Shown: positions 12,462-22,961 of the stretch, piece after piece
Layout: every line of letters starts with the position of its first letter
How positions within the stretch are numbered: the first letter of the stretch is position 1
Origin: Panopea generosa
Lineage: Eukaryota; Mollusca; Bivalvia; Adapedonta; Hiatellidae
Length of the DNA stretch: 64,000 nucleotides
Direction of reading: 5' to 3'
Assembly: GCA_029582155.1 (NCBI GenBank)
Contig: CM055900.1
Location: 42,805,124 to 42,869,123 of the forward strand
Program-made: the position numbers and the translations under genes
Notes under the pieces: generated by a model
What the model saw: the letters and a program-made list of their open reading frames with translations, nothing else
Told to the model about the DNA's origin: nothing
The model's database searches: none

Positions 12462-12871
12462 CTTAAATATTAGAATATAAACCATATAACTTGAAAGTTA
12501 ATTTAGTTGAATTAGTACTGTTCTTTAATTGCACAAAAATATTAGTCATTATAAACTTGACTGATATCAATTGGATATATTAGTATTGGCACTTGCTGAA
12601 ACATATAAATTAGTCTGGTAAAAAAATTCGAAAAATCATCGCATGAGGTACGGAATGTTCATGGAAGTCTGTTGTAATAGAAAGTGACCGTAGACTGACC
12701 GTGACCATATTTCATCGGTTGCAAAGGAAATAATTGTATTATGAACGCATAAATGGGGGTCACATGTCACTAGGTGCAAAAATGTTTACGTTTTGAATGT
12801 CTCGTTGAAATACATATATTTGCTTATTATAAATACCATTATATTGCTTTTTATATATTGGAATCTCTGAA

Positions 12872-12906
12872 CCCCCCCCCCCCCCCCCCCCCCCCCACAC
12901 ACACAC
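12872..12906 (+). repeat. C25 homopolymer followed by (AC)n
   Basis: An uninterrupted run of 25 C residues is followed by about five CA dinucleotides and then an A-rich run. Length is likely to be polymorphic or uncertain in assembly. A G-run of this length on the minus strand could form quadruplex structure. Confidence 0.9.
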
Positions 12907-13117
12907 CCAAAAAAAATAAAATTATCAAAGTATCAAAAGTACTATCGAAAATTGGATTTAGATATTATAGATTTCTAACAATATAGTTGCTATGAAGGGT
13001 TTAAACGAAAATAATTATATCGTTTGTGGTTTGTGTCTAATCCAATGTGATTCAATGTTGTTGTTTTTTTTTTAGATATAATTGTGTTTCCAATTAAATA
13101 TTATTGAACAATGAATA

Positions 13118-13560
13118 TATATTTACTCATTAGCTCCGTATTTCCACAGGGATATCTATTAAAACATACCAAAATGATATATTGAAAACAGATTCCTTAC
13201 ATGCGCTATGCACATAGGTCAAACATAAATAATTTCCAGCTAAAATTTTTTTATGGCATATTTAATGAATCGGGTTATTTAATTTAAATTTCAATTTGAT
13301 TCGTCATGCAGATTTACACGTTGTAAAATGTGTTTCATCTAAGAAAGTCCTAACGACGATGTTAAGGTCGTCAATATTTAAGTAATGTCTATTTTTAGAA
13401 TAGGAATTTTGTTTTAAGTTTACCAATCCGATTTAAATATTGATTTTGTCATGTTTTGGTGGATTTTATATATCGAACGATTCATATTGTTTTTGTTTAT
13501 AATATTTTGATGCTTTTTATCCATTTAAATATAATTTTAAGACATTTATATGTTTTTACT
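13118..13560 (+). repeat. Diverged dispersed repeat, copy 2
   Basis: Partner of 580-1025 in the same orientation. It ends about 160 bp before the 5' LTR of the BEL element. No reading frame is preserved. Confidence 0.6.
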
Positions 13561-13719
13561 TTGACAGTTATATAATATGAGTCTGTTATTTGCAAAAGAT
13601 AAAAATACGTTATTGCAGTACAACTAAGCTTTATGTAGCAAGGATTATTTAGCCTTTATTAAATATTTTTTCTATACATACTTATCATTGTAACGCTGAT
13701 AAATCTGATGAACATGTAG

Positions 13720-14310
13720 TGTAACTGCATTGACGGTTCATCAACTCGATAACGCATCGAGGTGCGACTGTCCGGTCGGTACCGGGAAATATAATTCGGC
13801 AGTCCGTGATAACCATTTCGTCTGTAGTTATCTCCCTTAGTAGAAGCGCGCCATTTGTATGCGTCGGAGAAACGTCTCGAACAACTGCGAGAAAACTGCG
13901 AAATTGAGATTGTTTATGCGAACTAATGTGGTTAAGAAGGCGCAAGGAGGTAATTTACGTTTCTTACTTTTATGCGTTATACATATTTTAGTCGTAGATT
14001 CTGAATTGAGCATTTGAGACGCGTTTGATCCGGATTGAACGCCACGAGGATTTGTCTGATTAATTTGTATTTGATCATGCAATGAGTCATCAGTTTGTCT
14101 GAAGCTTTGCAATCATTTTAAACCAATATATGACATATGCGCAGATCATAACATGTTTCTTAGTGCTTTTTATTGTGTTTTTCAGTTTTCACGTAGATTA
14201 CATGAAGTAAAATAGTCTTCAGTCGAATGCCTTGTTGTTTTCCGGCCCATTAATGTCCTCCGATGATCGTTCTACGGCAATTTACGACAAAATAAACCGA
14301 TGCCGTATCA
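13720..14310 (+). repeat. 5' LTR of BEL/Pao element
   Basis: A 591-bp direct repeat of 21811-22402 that begins TGTAAC and ends GTATCA. It should carry the element's promoter and polyadenylation signal: an AATAAA occurs at 14290-14295, close to the 3' end of the LTR. Minus-strand open frames inside both LTRs are simply the same sequence twice and not genes. Confidence 0.95.
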
Positions 14311-14404
14311 GTGAAAACTCCGGTCCTGTGTGGAAACTATAAATGGTGTACTAGAAGGGTCTTAATGACAGATATTGTATCGAAGCCTGCGAATCTATTT
14401 ACAG

Positions 14405-15120
14405 ATGAGTAAATCAAGATTATTGAAAAATATAGAAAAGCTAGACAGTGATGCTGGGACAAGTGATATATTGAACTGGAAACCAGTCGTAATAAGTGAC
14501 AGTAAGGGTAAATATTTGAAAGCTTGTGTTCAAAGATATTCACACCCAGAAAATAAAATACTGTGGCTTTATAAAAGTGGTGCAAATACACAGGAAAGGT
14601 ATATTTGGCTTTCAAGGAACATTGACAATCTGGTCATCAAATATGGTAAACTTTCCGTTTATATTTGGACAGGAACTTGTGATCTGACTGTCAAAGAAGA
14701 TAAATACACTTAGAGAAAGACCCGATCCCTCGGTTGAGTGAATATTTTAGAAAATTTAAAGAACTATCGGATAAGAATGACAATGTCAAGGTGACCTTCA
14801 TACATGTTCCATATTATTCGATGGAAATTTGGAATGGTAAAAGGGGACATCCCAGTCCAAGTGTTTATAAGTCGGATGACCACAAATTAACAGAGTACAT
14901 AGATTCAGTCGATGACTTCATAGACTGTGTGAACAGCGAGATAGGAACATATTCCCCAAAGCTGAATGAAGACTTAACCAGAAGCCGGAAGAGGAAAAAC
15001 AGCAAAGCAAGATATTCCTGGAATTTCAGCTTCTTTTTGGATGGAATACACCCGAAGAACAATTTGGCGAAATCATGGCTCAAGTCCATTTGCAGGAAAC
15101 TGCATAAAGATTGTGTGTGA
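14405..15120 (+). pseudogene. SGNH/GDSL-esterase-like frame inside the BEL element, frameshifted
   Basis: Two overlapping open stretches, 14405-14713 and then a different frame ending 15120, together look like one domain of about 235 residues. The first half has VISDSKGKYLK, resembling the block I Ser motif (GDS) of SGNH hydrolases, and WTGTCDLT, which fits block III (GxND) but with Cys where Asn is usual. The second half ends with DGIHPKNNLAKSWL, which fits the block V DxxH catalytic motif. The frame change lies near 14700-14713. It sits between the 5' LTR and the gag start and is separated from gag by 240 bp. I have seen similar uncharacterised proteins in bivalves and cnidarians. The function is unknown: an active esterase, a nucleic-acid-binding accessory or a decayed cargo are all possible. 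Confidence 0.6.
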
Positions 15121-15360
15121 TGAGAATTATCATTGTTAACTGTTGACTGTTACTCATGTAGGCAGGGAATGCCCAGCCACATGACCATGTACAGTGTTTT
15201 TCAGACAGCTATAATGTGTTAAAGTTTAATGTAGGATTTGTGACTTTATTGCTGAAACAGCTTTTTCTGCTGATCACAGGCTTAGTTTAAATTTGCTAAA
15301 TGTATCCTTTTTGTTGAATTTATTTTGATAAGAATTTTAAAGTGACAATGCAAAGTCAAA

Positions 15361-18300
15361 ATGTCTGATGTCTCATCGCATGTTAACATTTGTGAAGCGC
15401 AGGCAGATATTCAATCTGAGCCAGTACGAGCTGGCACAAGAGAGCGTAAGCCTACCGAAAAGGGTTTACAATATGAAATTGCGATATGTGAAAGAAAGTT
15501 TAAGGCTGCTGTGTCAATGTGGCGTAGCAGTGTTAGTAAGATGTCGGTCTTGCTTTCAGATGAAACTGATCTTTATTTAATTAGAGATGGCAGAAATTCG
15601 CTTGACCGTTCGATGAATGACGTAGATACTACATTCTGTCGTCTTAGGGAATTACATGGGTCAGAGATGCCAGAAATTCGTGGTATTGCTGAAATATTTG
15701 AGAATTTGGAAGAAGAAAATCAGAAGTTTATGTGCAAAATTGCAGATAGAATTTGTGATATTCAGCTCGAAAATGTTGAAACTGGGTCGCGCTTTTCTGT
15801 ACAATCTTCCCGAAGTAGTCTATCGCGGCGGTCTAGGTCATCTAATGTTTCTAGGCGTTCTGATACTGCTGCCGAAGCAGCCGCTCTAAAGGCTAAACTA
15901 AAGTATATCGATGCTGAGGCAAAATCAAAGGCAGAGCTAGAGAAAATTATGACAAGGAGAAAGTTAGAGATGGCACAGGCTAAACTGGGGGCTCTAGATG
16001 AGGATTCTGTTGATTCATTAGCTGATTTAGATTTTGAGCCCAAATTACCTGTTTTTCAAGATGATAGGGAAAGTTACACAAATGGCTATGTAAAGACTCA
16101 TTCTCACGTTTCTTCAGCTGATGTAAAGCTGCCTATGAATAATAGCCACTCACAACACAGTATCCCTATTAATGTAGGTGTTAATGCTGCATTTCAGACT
16201 TGTACCCTCGGAGAGTCTAAGGCTTGTAATGCTTCTTCTTTAAATCCTACTGCTGAGTCATTTTTACCTTCACATTCACAGCAAACGGAGAGCGTATTGT
16301 CACCCCCTATCGCTATGGCTACTCAAACTTCAACAAACATGTCAGTGATGAATGGTCCCACAACTTTGGTACAAAACTCGTCTGTTCATGAAACTAATGG
16401 GAATGATACTCGGAGAGAAATTCTAGAACTTACCAAGACCTTGGCAGAGCATGTTAGTCTAAGCCGTCTTCCTCCGCCTGAACCTAATGTGTTTGATGGT
16501 GACCCATTAAAGTATCCTGGTTGGAAATCTGCTTTTCACACCTTAATTGAACAGAAACGGATCCCTCCATTAGAGAAAATTCATTACTTAAGAAAATATC
16601 TTGGGGGTTCAGTTAGGGAGGTTGTTGAGAACTTTTTCTTGCTTACGACCGAAGATGCGTATGAAGAAGCAAAGAAATTGTTAGATCAACGTTATGGCGA
16701 TCCTTTCATAATTGGAAATGCATTCCGCGATAAACTAGAAAATTGGCCCAAGATTCAGTCTAGAGATGGTCATGGTTTGCAAAGGTTTGCAGATTTCTTG
16801 AAGCAGTGTCATACTGCTATGGAAAGTATTAATTGTCTTGGCATTCTTGATGATGATCGAGAGAATAGAAAGTTGTTGGTCAAAATTCCAGAATGGGTTG
16901 TAACTAGATGGAGTAGGTATGTAGCTCAGTGGAAAGAGCAAAAGGGCAAATTTCCACCTTTTAAGGAATTCATGCAATTCATGGTGAAGGAGGCAAAAAT
17001 AGCTTGTGATCCTGTCACATCACTTCAGTCATTAAAGATTGGTCAAGGTTGTAGTAGCATGGGTAAGGCCGACAACTATGCGAAACAGTATAAACGGCTT
17101 CCATTGAAAGGGCGTTCCTTTGCGACAGAAGTTAAGGATAACGCAGTAAAACCCGACAGAAAAGAATGTGTTCTATGTCAGAAGAGTCATGATATTGATG
17201 TTTGTAAAGAGTTTCTCGCAAAGTCTGTAGAGAATAGGAAGGCTCTTGCACGTAAAAAGGGGCTCTGTTTTGGTTGTTTGTGTAGTGGTCATGTAGCAAA
17301 TAGGTGCAGGCAAAGAAAAAGGTGTGAAAAATGTAATAAACTGCATCCGACTTCTCTGCATGGAGATAAGATTTCTCCTGAACCGCTCAGTCAGAAGAAT
17401 AGTCAGGTTAAAGAAAGTCAGTCGGGCATTGACAGACATTCTTCTCCATTGCGTGGTGTTTCCTTTATGAATTATGCTGGTTCATGCCGTATGAGTTCGA
17501 TGATATTGCCGGTGTATATCTCTCATGAAGGTCGTTCGAATACGGAAAGATTAGTGTACGCATTGTTAGACTCGCAGTCAGATACAACTTTTGTCCTCGA
17601 GCATACATGTAGAGCATTAGGAGTATCTGGAGTCGAGGTTGATTTGTTGCTTTCTACCATGTATGCAGAGAACAAGGTAGTGAAAAGTCGGAAAATCAAC
17701 GGTCTGACAGTTAGAGGTTTTAAGCACTCATTGAAGTTGTCCCTCCCAGTTGCATATACCAGGCAGATTATGCCGGCGAATCGTTCTCATATCCCTACAC
17801 CAGAAATGGCAAGGAAATGGCCATATTTGGAGCATATCTCGAGCGAGCTTATGCCAATACAAGATTGTGAGGTGGGTTTGTTGATTGGCTATAACTGTGC
17901 TCGTGCGTTGATGCCAAGGGATGTCATTGCACCGGATAAAAATGGTCCATACGCACAAAATACTGATCTTGGTTGGGGTATTGTTGGGATTGTCGATACG
18001 GATAGTAACAATCAAATTGACCTTGATCCAGTTGGTGTTAGTCATCGTGTTCTAGTATGTGAAGTTGACTCATCTTTGTCAGTAAAAGAGAGCAGTGGTA
18101 TCAATGCTGATCACGTGTTGGTTTCTTTCAGAAATAAGGTTAAAGAGGCAATAAACCCTATGGACGTTGTTAGAATGATGGATCTTGATTTTGTAGAACA
18201 TAAGGGTGGTGATGTTTCTCTCTCTGTCGAGGACAAACATTTCCTTGACATAATGAAAGCTGGCATTAAGAGAGTAGACGGGCACTATGAGATGCCATTA

Positions 18301-20487
18301 CCTTTGAGGGATAAGGAGTTCAGCCTTCCAAAGAACAAAGCAGTGGCGCTGCATCGTTTAACTCATTTGAAACGTAGACTGAGAAAAGACAAGCAATATC
18401 TGGATCATTATTGCTCCTTTATGCAGGAAATGTTTAGTAAGGGCTATGCAGAAAGGGTCCCAAAGTCAGCTCTCAACCGGAATGACGGTAGTGTTTGGTA
18501 TATCCCTCACCACGGCATATATCATTCTAAGAAGCCAGAAAAGATTAGGGTAGTCTTTGACTGTAGTGCGACATTCATGGGCGAATCGTTAAACAGTCAT
18601 TTGTTGCAAGGTCCGGATTTAACCAATACATTGGTTGGAGTTCTTTGCAGATTTAGAAAAGAAAGCGTAGCATTTATGTGTGACATTGAGCAAATGTTCT
18701 TCCAGTTTCGGGTAAGTCCAAGTCAGCGTGATCTTTTGCGATTTCTTTGGTGGGAGAACAATGACTTCGATGAGGAACCAATTGAATACCGTATGTGTGT
18801 GCACCTCTTCGGTGCAGCTTCTTCCCCAGGGTGTGCCAACTTTGGACTAAAACAGATTGCTTCAGATTATGAAGATGAGCTAGGTTCGGATGTATTCAAT
18901 TTTGTGCGCCGTGATTTCTATGTGGATGACGGGCTGACATCCGTACCCACAGATGAGAAAGCTATGAGCTTGATAACAAGAAGCAAAGAGATGTGCAGTA
19001 AAGGTGGTTTAAAATTGCATAAAATTTTGTCCAGCTCAAAGTCAGTCCTACAGCAGATTCCACCTGGAGAAAGGGCTAAGGGATTTGTAAATGTTGACCT
19101 GCTTAATGACACTCTTCCCATAGAAAGGGCATTAGGTGTTCAGTGGTGCATAGAATCAGATTGCTTTCAGTTCAGAATTACACTTTCCGACAGGCCTCTT
19201 ACAAGACGTGGTGTCTTATCGACAGTTAGTTCTGTGTACGACCCTCTTGGCTTTATTTCCCCCGTTGTGCTAGTTGGCAAGCATATCCTGCAACAACTCT
19301 GTGCAGATCAAACAAACTGGGATAGTCCGATGCCTGAGTCCTTAAGATCAAAGTGGGAGCGTTGGAGAAACGATCTTCACAATCTAGGATCTCTCGAGAT
19401 AAAGAGATGCTTCAAACCTAAGGGATTCGGAAAGGTTGTTACAACTGAACTGCATCATTTTTCAGATGCGAGTCAGTGTGGATATGGACAGTGCTCTTAT
19501 GTACGCTTGGTAGACGACACAAACAAGGTGCATTGTTCGTTGATCATGAGTAAGGCCAGAGTGGCACCTCTGAAACCTGTTACCATTCCTCGTTTAGAGC
19601 TGACTGCAGCATTAACCTCTGTCAGGATCAGTGCCTCGATACAACGAGAATTGGATTTTATCGATACCGTAGAATGGTATTGGACTGATAGTAAGGTTGT
19701 GCTTGGCTACATTGCCAATGACTCTCGTCGTTTCCATGTGTATGTAGCAAATCGGGTGCAGCAAATTCATGACCATACTGATCCGTCACAGTGGCGGTAT
19801 GTAGATACGAAGGAAAATCCCGCTGATATTGCATCACGCGGCGTGTCTGCTGACCAGCTAATAAACAAATCTCGGTGGTTCGTTGGTCCTGAATTTCTTT
19901 GGGAACCAGAATTGCTATCGCATCATGACGAGATACCGACACTTTCTCCAGATGATCGTGAATTGAAGAAAGTCCAAGTCTTCAACACTCAAACAGATGC
20001 AATTGGTTTACGCAGTTTTTGCGAAAATCTGAAGTATTTCTCCAGTTGGGTTCGTTTAAAAAAAGCTGTTGCCCTGTGCCTCACATTCATTAAGATATTA
20101 AGGAAGCGCATAGATGAAAGGAGTGGTTCTCAAAAACAAAATAGAGGTCTGGAATCAGAGAAGGATACTTCTTTTGCCTTATCTGTAGGAGTGTTGATTG
20201 AGGCAGAAAAGGCAGTTGTTAAGGCTGTGCAGTCTGAGGTATTTGACAAAGAGATAAGTTTTTTGAAAGGAGTTCAGGTTGATGGGAACTCGTCAGATCG
20301 TCAGGTTGTCAAGAAGCATAAATCACTTCTTAAAGGCCATTCCTCTCTTTATCGGTTAGATCCTTTTCTTGACTCGACGGGAATTTTGCGTGTAGGTGGC
20401 TGTGTAAGACGTGCGCAAATGGACATGGGTGTTAAGCACCCGGCAATTCTTCCTAAAAAAAGGACACATAACAGAATTGGTCATTAG
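15361..20487 (+). CDS. BEL/Pao gag-pol polyprotein (gag, protease, RT, RNase H)
   Basis: The frame has 1708 codons from ATG at 15361. After an N-terminal charged/coiled-coil part, residues about 370-520 match the Pao gag region (DUF1759; PNVFDGDPLKYPGW). CCHC-type zinc knuckles follow at about 602-660 (CFGCLCSGHVANRC at 636). The aspartic protease motif LLDSQSDTTFV is at about 735. Reverse transcriptase has CDIEQMFFQFRV (about 1108) and the catalytic YVDD at 1187-1190. The A17/RNase H part has HFSDAS (about 1366) and WTDSK (about 1442). All copy the element's RNA into DNA in cytoplasmic particles. The frame runs off after a run of seven A (20455-20461), where the integrase part continues in another frame. 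The last eight codons are therefore likely spurious. Confidence 0.95.
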   Translation: MSDVSSHVNICEAQADIQSEPVRAGTRERKPTEKGLQYEIAICERKFKAAVSMWRSSVSKMSVLLSDETDLYLIRDGRNSLDRSMNDVDTTFCRLRELHGSEMPEIRGIAEIFENLEEENQKFMCKIADRICDIQLENVETGSRFSVQSSRSSLSRRSRSSNVSRRSDTAAEAAALKAKLKYIDAEAKSKAELEKIMTRRKLEMAQAKLGALDEDSVDSLADLDFEPKLPVFQDDRESYTNGYVKTHSHVSSADVKLPMNNSHSQHSIPINVGVNAAFQTCTLGESKACNASSLNPTAESFLPSHSQQTESVLSPPIAMATQTSTNMSVMNGPTTLVQNSSVHETNGNDTRREILELTKTLAEHVSLSRLPPPEPNVFDGDPLKYPGWKSAFHTLIEQKRIPPLEKIHYLRKYLGGSVREVVENFFLLTTEDAYEEAKKLLDQRYGDPFIIGNAFRDKLENWPKIQSRDGHGLQRFADFLKQCHTAMESINCLGILDDDRENRKLLVKIPEWVVTRWSRYVAQWKEQKGKFPPFKEFMQFMVKEAKIACDPVTSLQSLKIGQGCSSMGKADNYAKQYKRLPLKGRSFATEVKDNAVKPDRKECVLCQKSHDIDVCKEFLAKSVENRKALARKKGLCFGCLCSGHVANRCRQRKRCEKCNKLHPTSLHGDKISPEPLSQKNSQVKESQSGIDRHSSPLRGVSFMNYAGSCRMSSMILPVYISHEGRSNTERLVYALLDSQSDTTFVLEHTCRALGVSGVEVDLLLSTMYAENKVVKSRKINGLTVRGFKHSLKLSLPVAYTRQIMPANRSHIPTPEMARKWPYLEHISSELMPIQDCEVGLLIGYNCARALMPRDVIAPDKNGPYAQNTDLGWGIVGIVDTDSNNQIDLDPVGVSHRVLVCEVDSSLSVKESSGINADHVLVSFRNKVKEAINPMDVVRMMDLDFVEHKGGDVSLSVEDKHFLDIMKAGIKRVDGHYEMPLPLRDKEFSLPKNKAVALHRLTHLKRRLRKDKQYLDHYCSFMQEMFSKGYAERVPKSALNRNDGSVWYIPHHGIYHSKKPEKIRVVFDCSATFMGESLNSHLLQGPDLTNTLVGVLCRFRKESVAFMCDIEQMFFQFRVSPSQRDLLRFLWWENNDFDEEPIEYRMCVHLFGAASSPGCANFGLKQIASDYEDELGSDVFNFVRRDFYVDDGLTSVPTDEKAMSLITRSKEMCSKGGLKLHKILSSSKSVLQQIPPGERAKGFVNVDLLNDTLPIERALGVQWCIESDCFQFRITLSDRPLTRRGVLSTVSSVYDPLGFISPVVLVGKHILQQLCADQTNWDSPMPESLRSKWERWRNDLHNLGSLEIKRCFKPKGFGKVVTTELHHFSDASQCGYGQCSYVRLVDDTNKVHCSLIMSKARVAPLKPVTIPRLELTAALTSVRISASIQRELDFIDTVEWYWTDSKVVLGYIANDSRRFHVYVANRVQQIHDHTDPSQWRYVDTKENPADIASRGVSADQLINKSRWFVGPEFLWEPELLSHHDEIPTLSPDDRELKKVQVFNTQTDAIGLRSFCENLKYFSSWVRLKKAVALCLTFIKILRKRIDERSGSQKQNRGLESEKDTSFALSVGVLIEAEKAVVKAVQSEVFDKEISFLKGVQVDGNSSDRQVVKKHKSLLKGHSSLYRLDPFLDSTGILRVGGCVRRAQMDMGVKHPAILPKKRTHNRIGH

Positions 20488-21619
20488 TCATTTTCATAAA
20501 CGAGTTAATCATCAGGGCCGAGGTATGACTAGCAATGAAATTCGAGCAATTTCTAGTTTTATTAGCCATTGTGTCATATGTCGGAGGTTACGTGGTTCTA
20601 CTCAGGTACAGAAAATGGCAGATTTGCCAGAAGATAGACTTGAACCCTCACCTCCATTTACGTACAGTGGGGTTGATTATTTTGGCCCATGGTACATTCG
20701 TGAAGGTCGCAAGGAGATGAAACGTTATGGAGTCATATTCACTTGTTTGTGCTGTCGAGCTGTTCATCTGGAAACAGCAGTCTCTTTGTCTACCGATTCA
20801 TTCATAAATGCATTGCGTAGATTCTTAGCGATACGCGGTCCGATAAGGGAACTTAGGTCAGATAGGGGAACAAATTTCGTAGGTGCCAAACGAGAGCTTG
20901 CAGATGCTGTGGCAGAGATGGATGAAAATCACATTCGGCAGTTCCTTCTCAAGGAAGGTTGTGATTACTTTGTATTCAATATGAATGTTCCCAACGCAAG
21001 TCATATGGGTGGAGTATGGGAGCGTCAGATCCGCTCCGTCAAAAATGTTCTGTCGTCCTTGTTGTATCAGCATGGGTCACAGCTTGATGATGAAAGCTTA
21101 CGCACCTTTATGTGCGAAGCAGCTGCGATAGTAAATAGTCGCCCTCTTTCAGTTCAGAATGTAAATGACCCATTGTCAATGGACCCTCTAACACCCAACA
21201 ATTTGCTGACAATGAAGTCCAAAATAATTTTACCACCACCTGGACAGTTTCAAAGAACCGATCTTTATTCAAGAAAGAGATGGCGGCGTATTCAATATTT
21301 AGCAAATGAGTTCTGGTCTCGATGGCGTAAAGAATATTTGCAAACTCTTCAGGTTAAGAACAAGTGGGTCCATTCAAAACGCAATAGCTGTGTTGAAGAC
21401 ATAGTTCTGATATCTGATGAGAATTTACCGAGAAATCAGTGGCACTTAGGTAAAATTGTAGAGGCAAATCCTGATCAAGATGGTCTTGTCCGGAAAGTCA
21501 AAGTTGCAGTAGGTACAACTTCTTTAGATAACAAAGGGAAACGCACTGAATCTTTAAGTTACCTTGAAAGACCAATCCATAAGTTGGTGCTGTTATACGA
21601 GACAGAATTGGTGCCGTGA
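20456..21619 (+). CDS. BEL/Pao integrase part of pol (frame-shifted continuation)
   Basis: This frame continues the polyprotein one base out of register with the upstream part. An HHCC zinc-binding head is seen (HFHKRVNHQG, then CVICRR). The DDE catalytic core shows DYFGPW near 20670, SDRGTNFVGA near 20860 and a Glu in GGVWERQ near 21010. The C-terminal region is of the DUF5641 type usual in Pao elements, and the stop is at 21617-21619. It inserts the cDNA into the host genome. The break from gag-pol is a single base in an A7 run, so it is either a recent inactivating indel, a sequencing error or a site of slippage. Confidence 0.93.
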   Translation, partial: KKGHITELVISHFHKRVNHQGRGMTSNEIRAISSFISHCVICRRLRGSTQVQKMADLPEDRLEPSPPFTYSGVDYFGPWYIREGRKEMKRYGVIFTCLCCRAVHLETAVSLSTDSFINALRRFLAIRGPIRELRSDRGTNFVGAKRELADAVAEMDENHIRQFLLKEGCDYFVFNMNVPNASHMGGVWERQIRSVKNVLSSLLYQHGSQLDDESLRTFMCEAAAIVNSRPLSVQNVNDPLSMDPLTPNNLLTMKSKIILPPPGQFQRTDLYSRKRWRRIQYLANEFWSRWRKEYLQTLQVKNKWVHSKRNSCVEDIVLISDENLPRNQWHLGKIVEANPDQDGLVRKVKVAVGTTSLDNKGKRTESLSYLERPIHKLVLLYETELVP

Positions 21620-21810
21620 CCAAGATTCCTTCCCCGTCGAGGAGCCATACTTAGTGGCTTTGTGCCATGGTTCTTCTTTCGAATCATACTCATAATATTC
21701 AGTGATTTTGTTCTCGTTATTGACATTAAGTGGTCAGTTGCGATCTAGTTTTATTGAAATTATTTAATATGTAGAATATGGAAAATTAATGCTCTAATTT
21801 TGAGGAGCCA

Positions 21811-22402
21811 TGTAACTGCATTGACGGTTCATCAACTCGATAACGCATCGAGGTGCGACTGTCCGGTCGGTACCGGGAAATATAATTCGGCAGTCCGTGA
21901 TAACCATTTCGTCTGTAGTTATCTCCCTTAGTAGAAGCGCGCCATTTGTATGCGTCGGAGAAACGTCTCGAACAACTGCGAGAAAACTGCGAAAATGAGA
22001 TTGTTTATGCGAACTAATGTGGTTAAGAAGGCGCAAGGAGGTAATTTACGTTTCTTACTTTTATGCGTTATACATATTTTAGTCGTAGATTCTGAATTGA
22101 GCATTTGAGACGCGTTTGATCCGGATTGAACGCCACGAGGATTTGTCTGATTAATTTGTATTTTGATCATGCAATGAGTCATCAGTTTGTCTGAAGCTTT
22201 GCAATCATTTTAAACCAATATATGACATATGCGCAGATCATAACATGTTTCTTAGTGCTTTTTATTGTGTTTTTCAGTTTTCACGTAGATTACATGAAGT
22301 AAAATAGTCTTCAGTCGAAGGCCTTGTTGTTTTCCGGCCCATTAATGTCCTCCGATGATCGTTCTACGGCAATTTACGACAAAATAAACCGATGCCGTAT
22401 CA
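21811..22402 (+). repeat. 3' LTR of BEL/Pao element
   Basis: A 592-bp copy of the 5' LTR. The only differences I see are a t/a change in gcgaaattgag versus gcgaaaatgag, an extra t in gtattttgatc, and a t/g change in tcgaatgcc versus tcgaaggcc. Confidence 0.95.
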
Positions 22403-22621
22403 TGTAGCCATGTGTCCATAAATAAACATTAATTTTGTATTTCAACCAAACTTCGTGACTGGAAGTATGTTTTGATATATCTTATATTAATATGCAAGTA
22501 TATGTTGTTTTTACAGCTATCATCAAGACTACAATATAATATATAATAAGTTATGGACATTGCAAGTACATAAAATTACATTAACATGGCATCTTAAGAA
22601 TATTATGACATGCATTTTCGA

Positions 22622-22913
22622 TAGTTTCCTTTTCATAAATTATATCATGTAGACTTTTCGTATTATAATTTACTAACTTTGCAGTGTATATGTTATCAAC
22701 TGCCAGGAAATACACATGACCTATGGGTCGTTCTAAATAATTTGACCTTAGTGATCAGCATAATTCTGTGTATTGTTATGTCGATTTTTTTTGAGTTACC
22801 AAATGGCAGTCTGTTTATTTTCATTTTCACATAAACATTTGCATTATACATAGCAATATACATTTAAAACAGGAGTAATATAATTCAGTGTAGTGAAACT
22901 GATAGATAGAGTG

Positions 22914-22961
<48 letters not shown>

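Larger units (their letters stand above)
13720..22402 (+). mobile_element. Near-intact BEL/Pao LTR retrotransposon
   Basis: The element is 8.7 kb. Its two LTRs (591 and 592 bp, TG...CA ends) differ by only two substitutions and one 1-base indel. The flanking 5-bp target duplication tgtag is present at 13715-13719 and 22403-22407; 5 bp is the usual size for BEL/Pao. The internal order is an SGNH-like frame, gag, protease, reverse transcriptase, RNase H and integrase, all on the plus strand. The host gene runs on the minus strand. No clear primer-binding site is visible directly after the 5' LTR. A short purine stretch (ttgaggag, 21800-21807) precedes the 3' LTR and may serve as the polypurine tract. 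Confidence 0.95.

Noticed and set aside
13685..22036. Two near-identical minus-strand proteins (13685-13945 and 21794-22036)
   Set aside because: They are the same antisense frame in the two LTR copies; the similarity follows from LTR identity.
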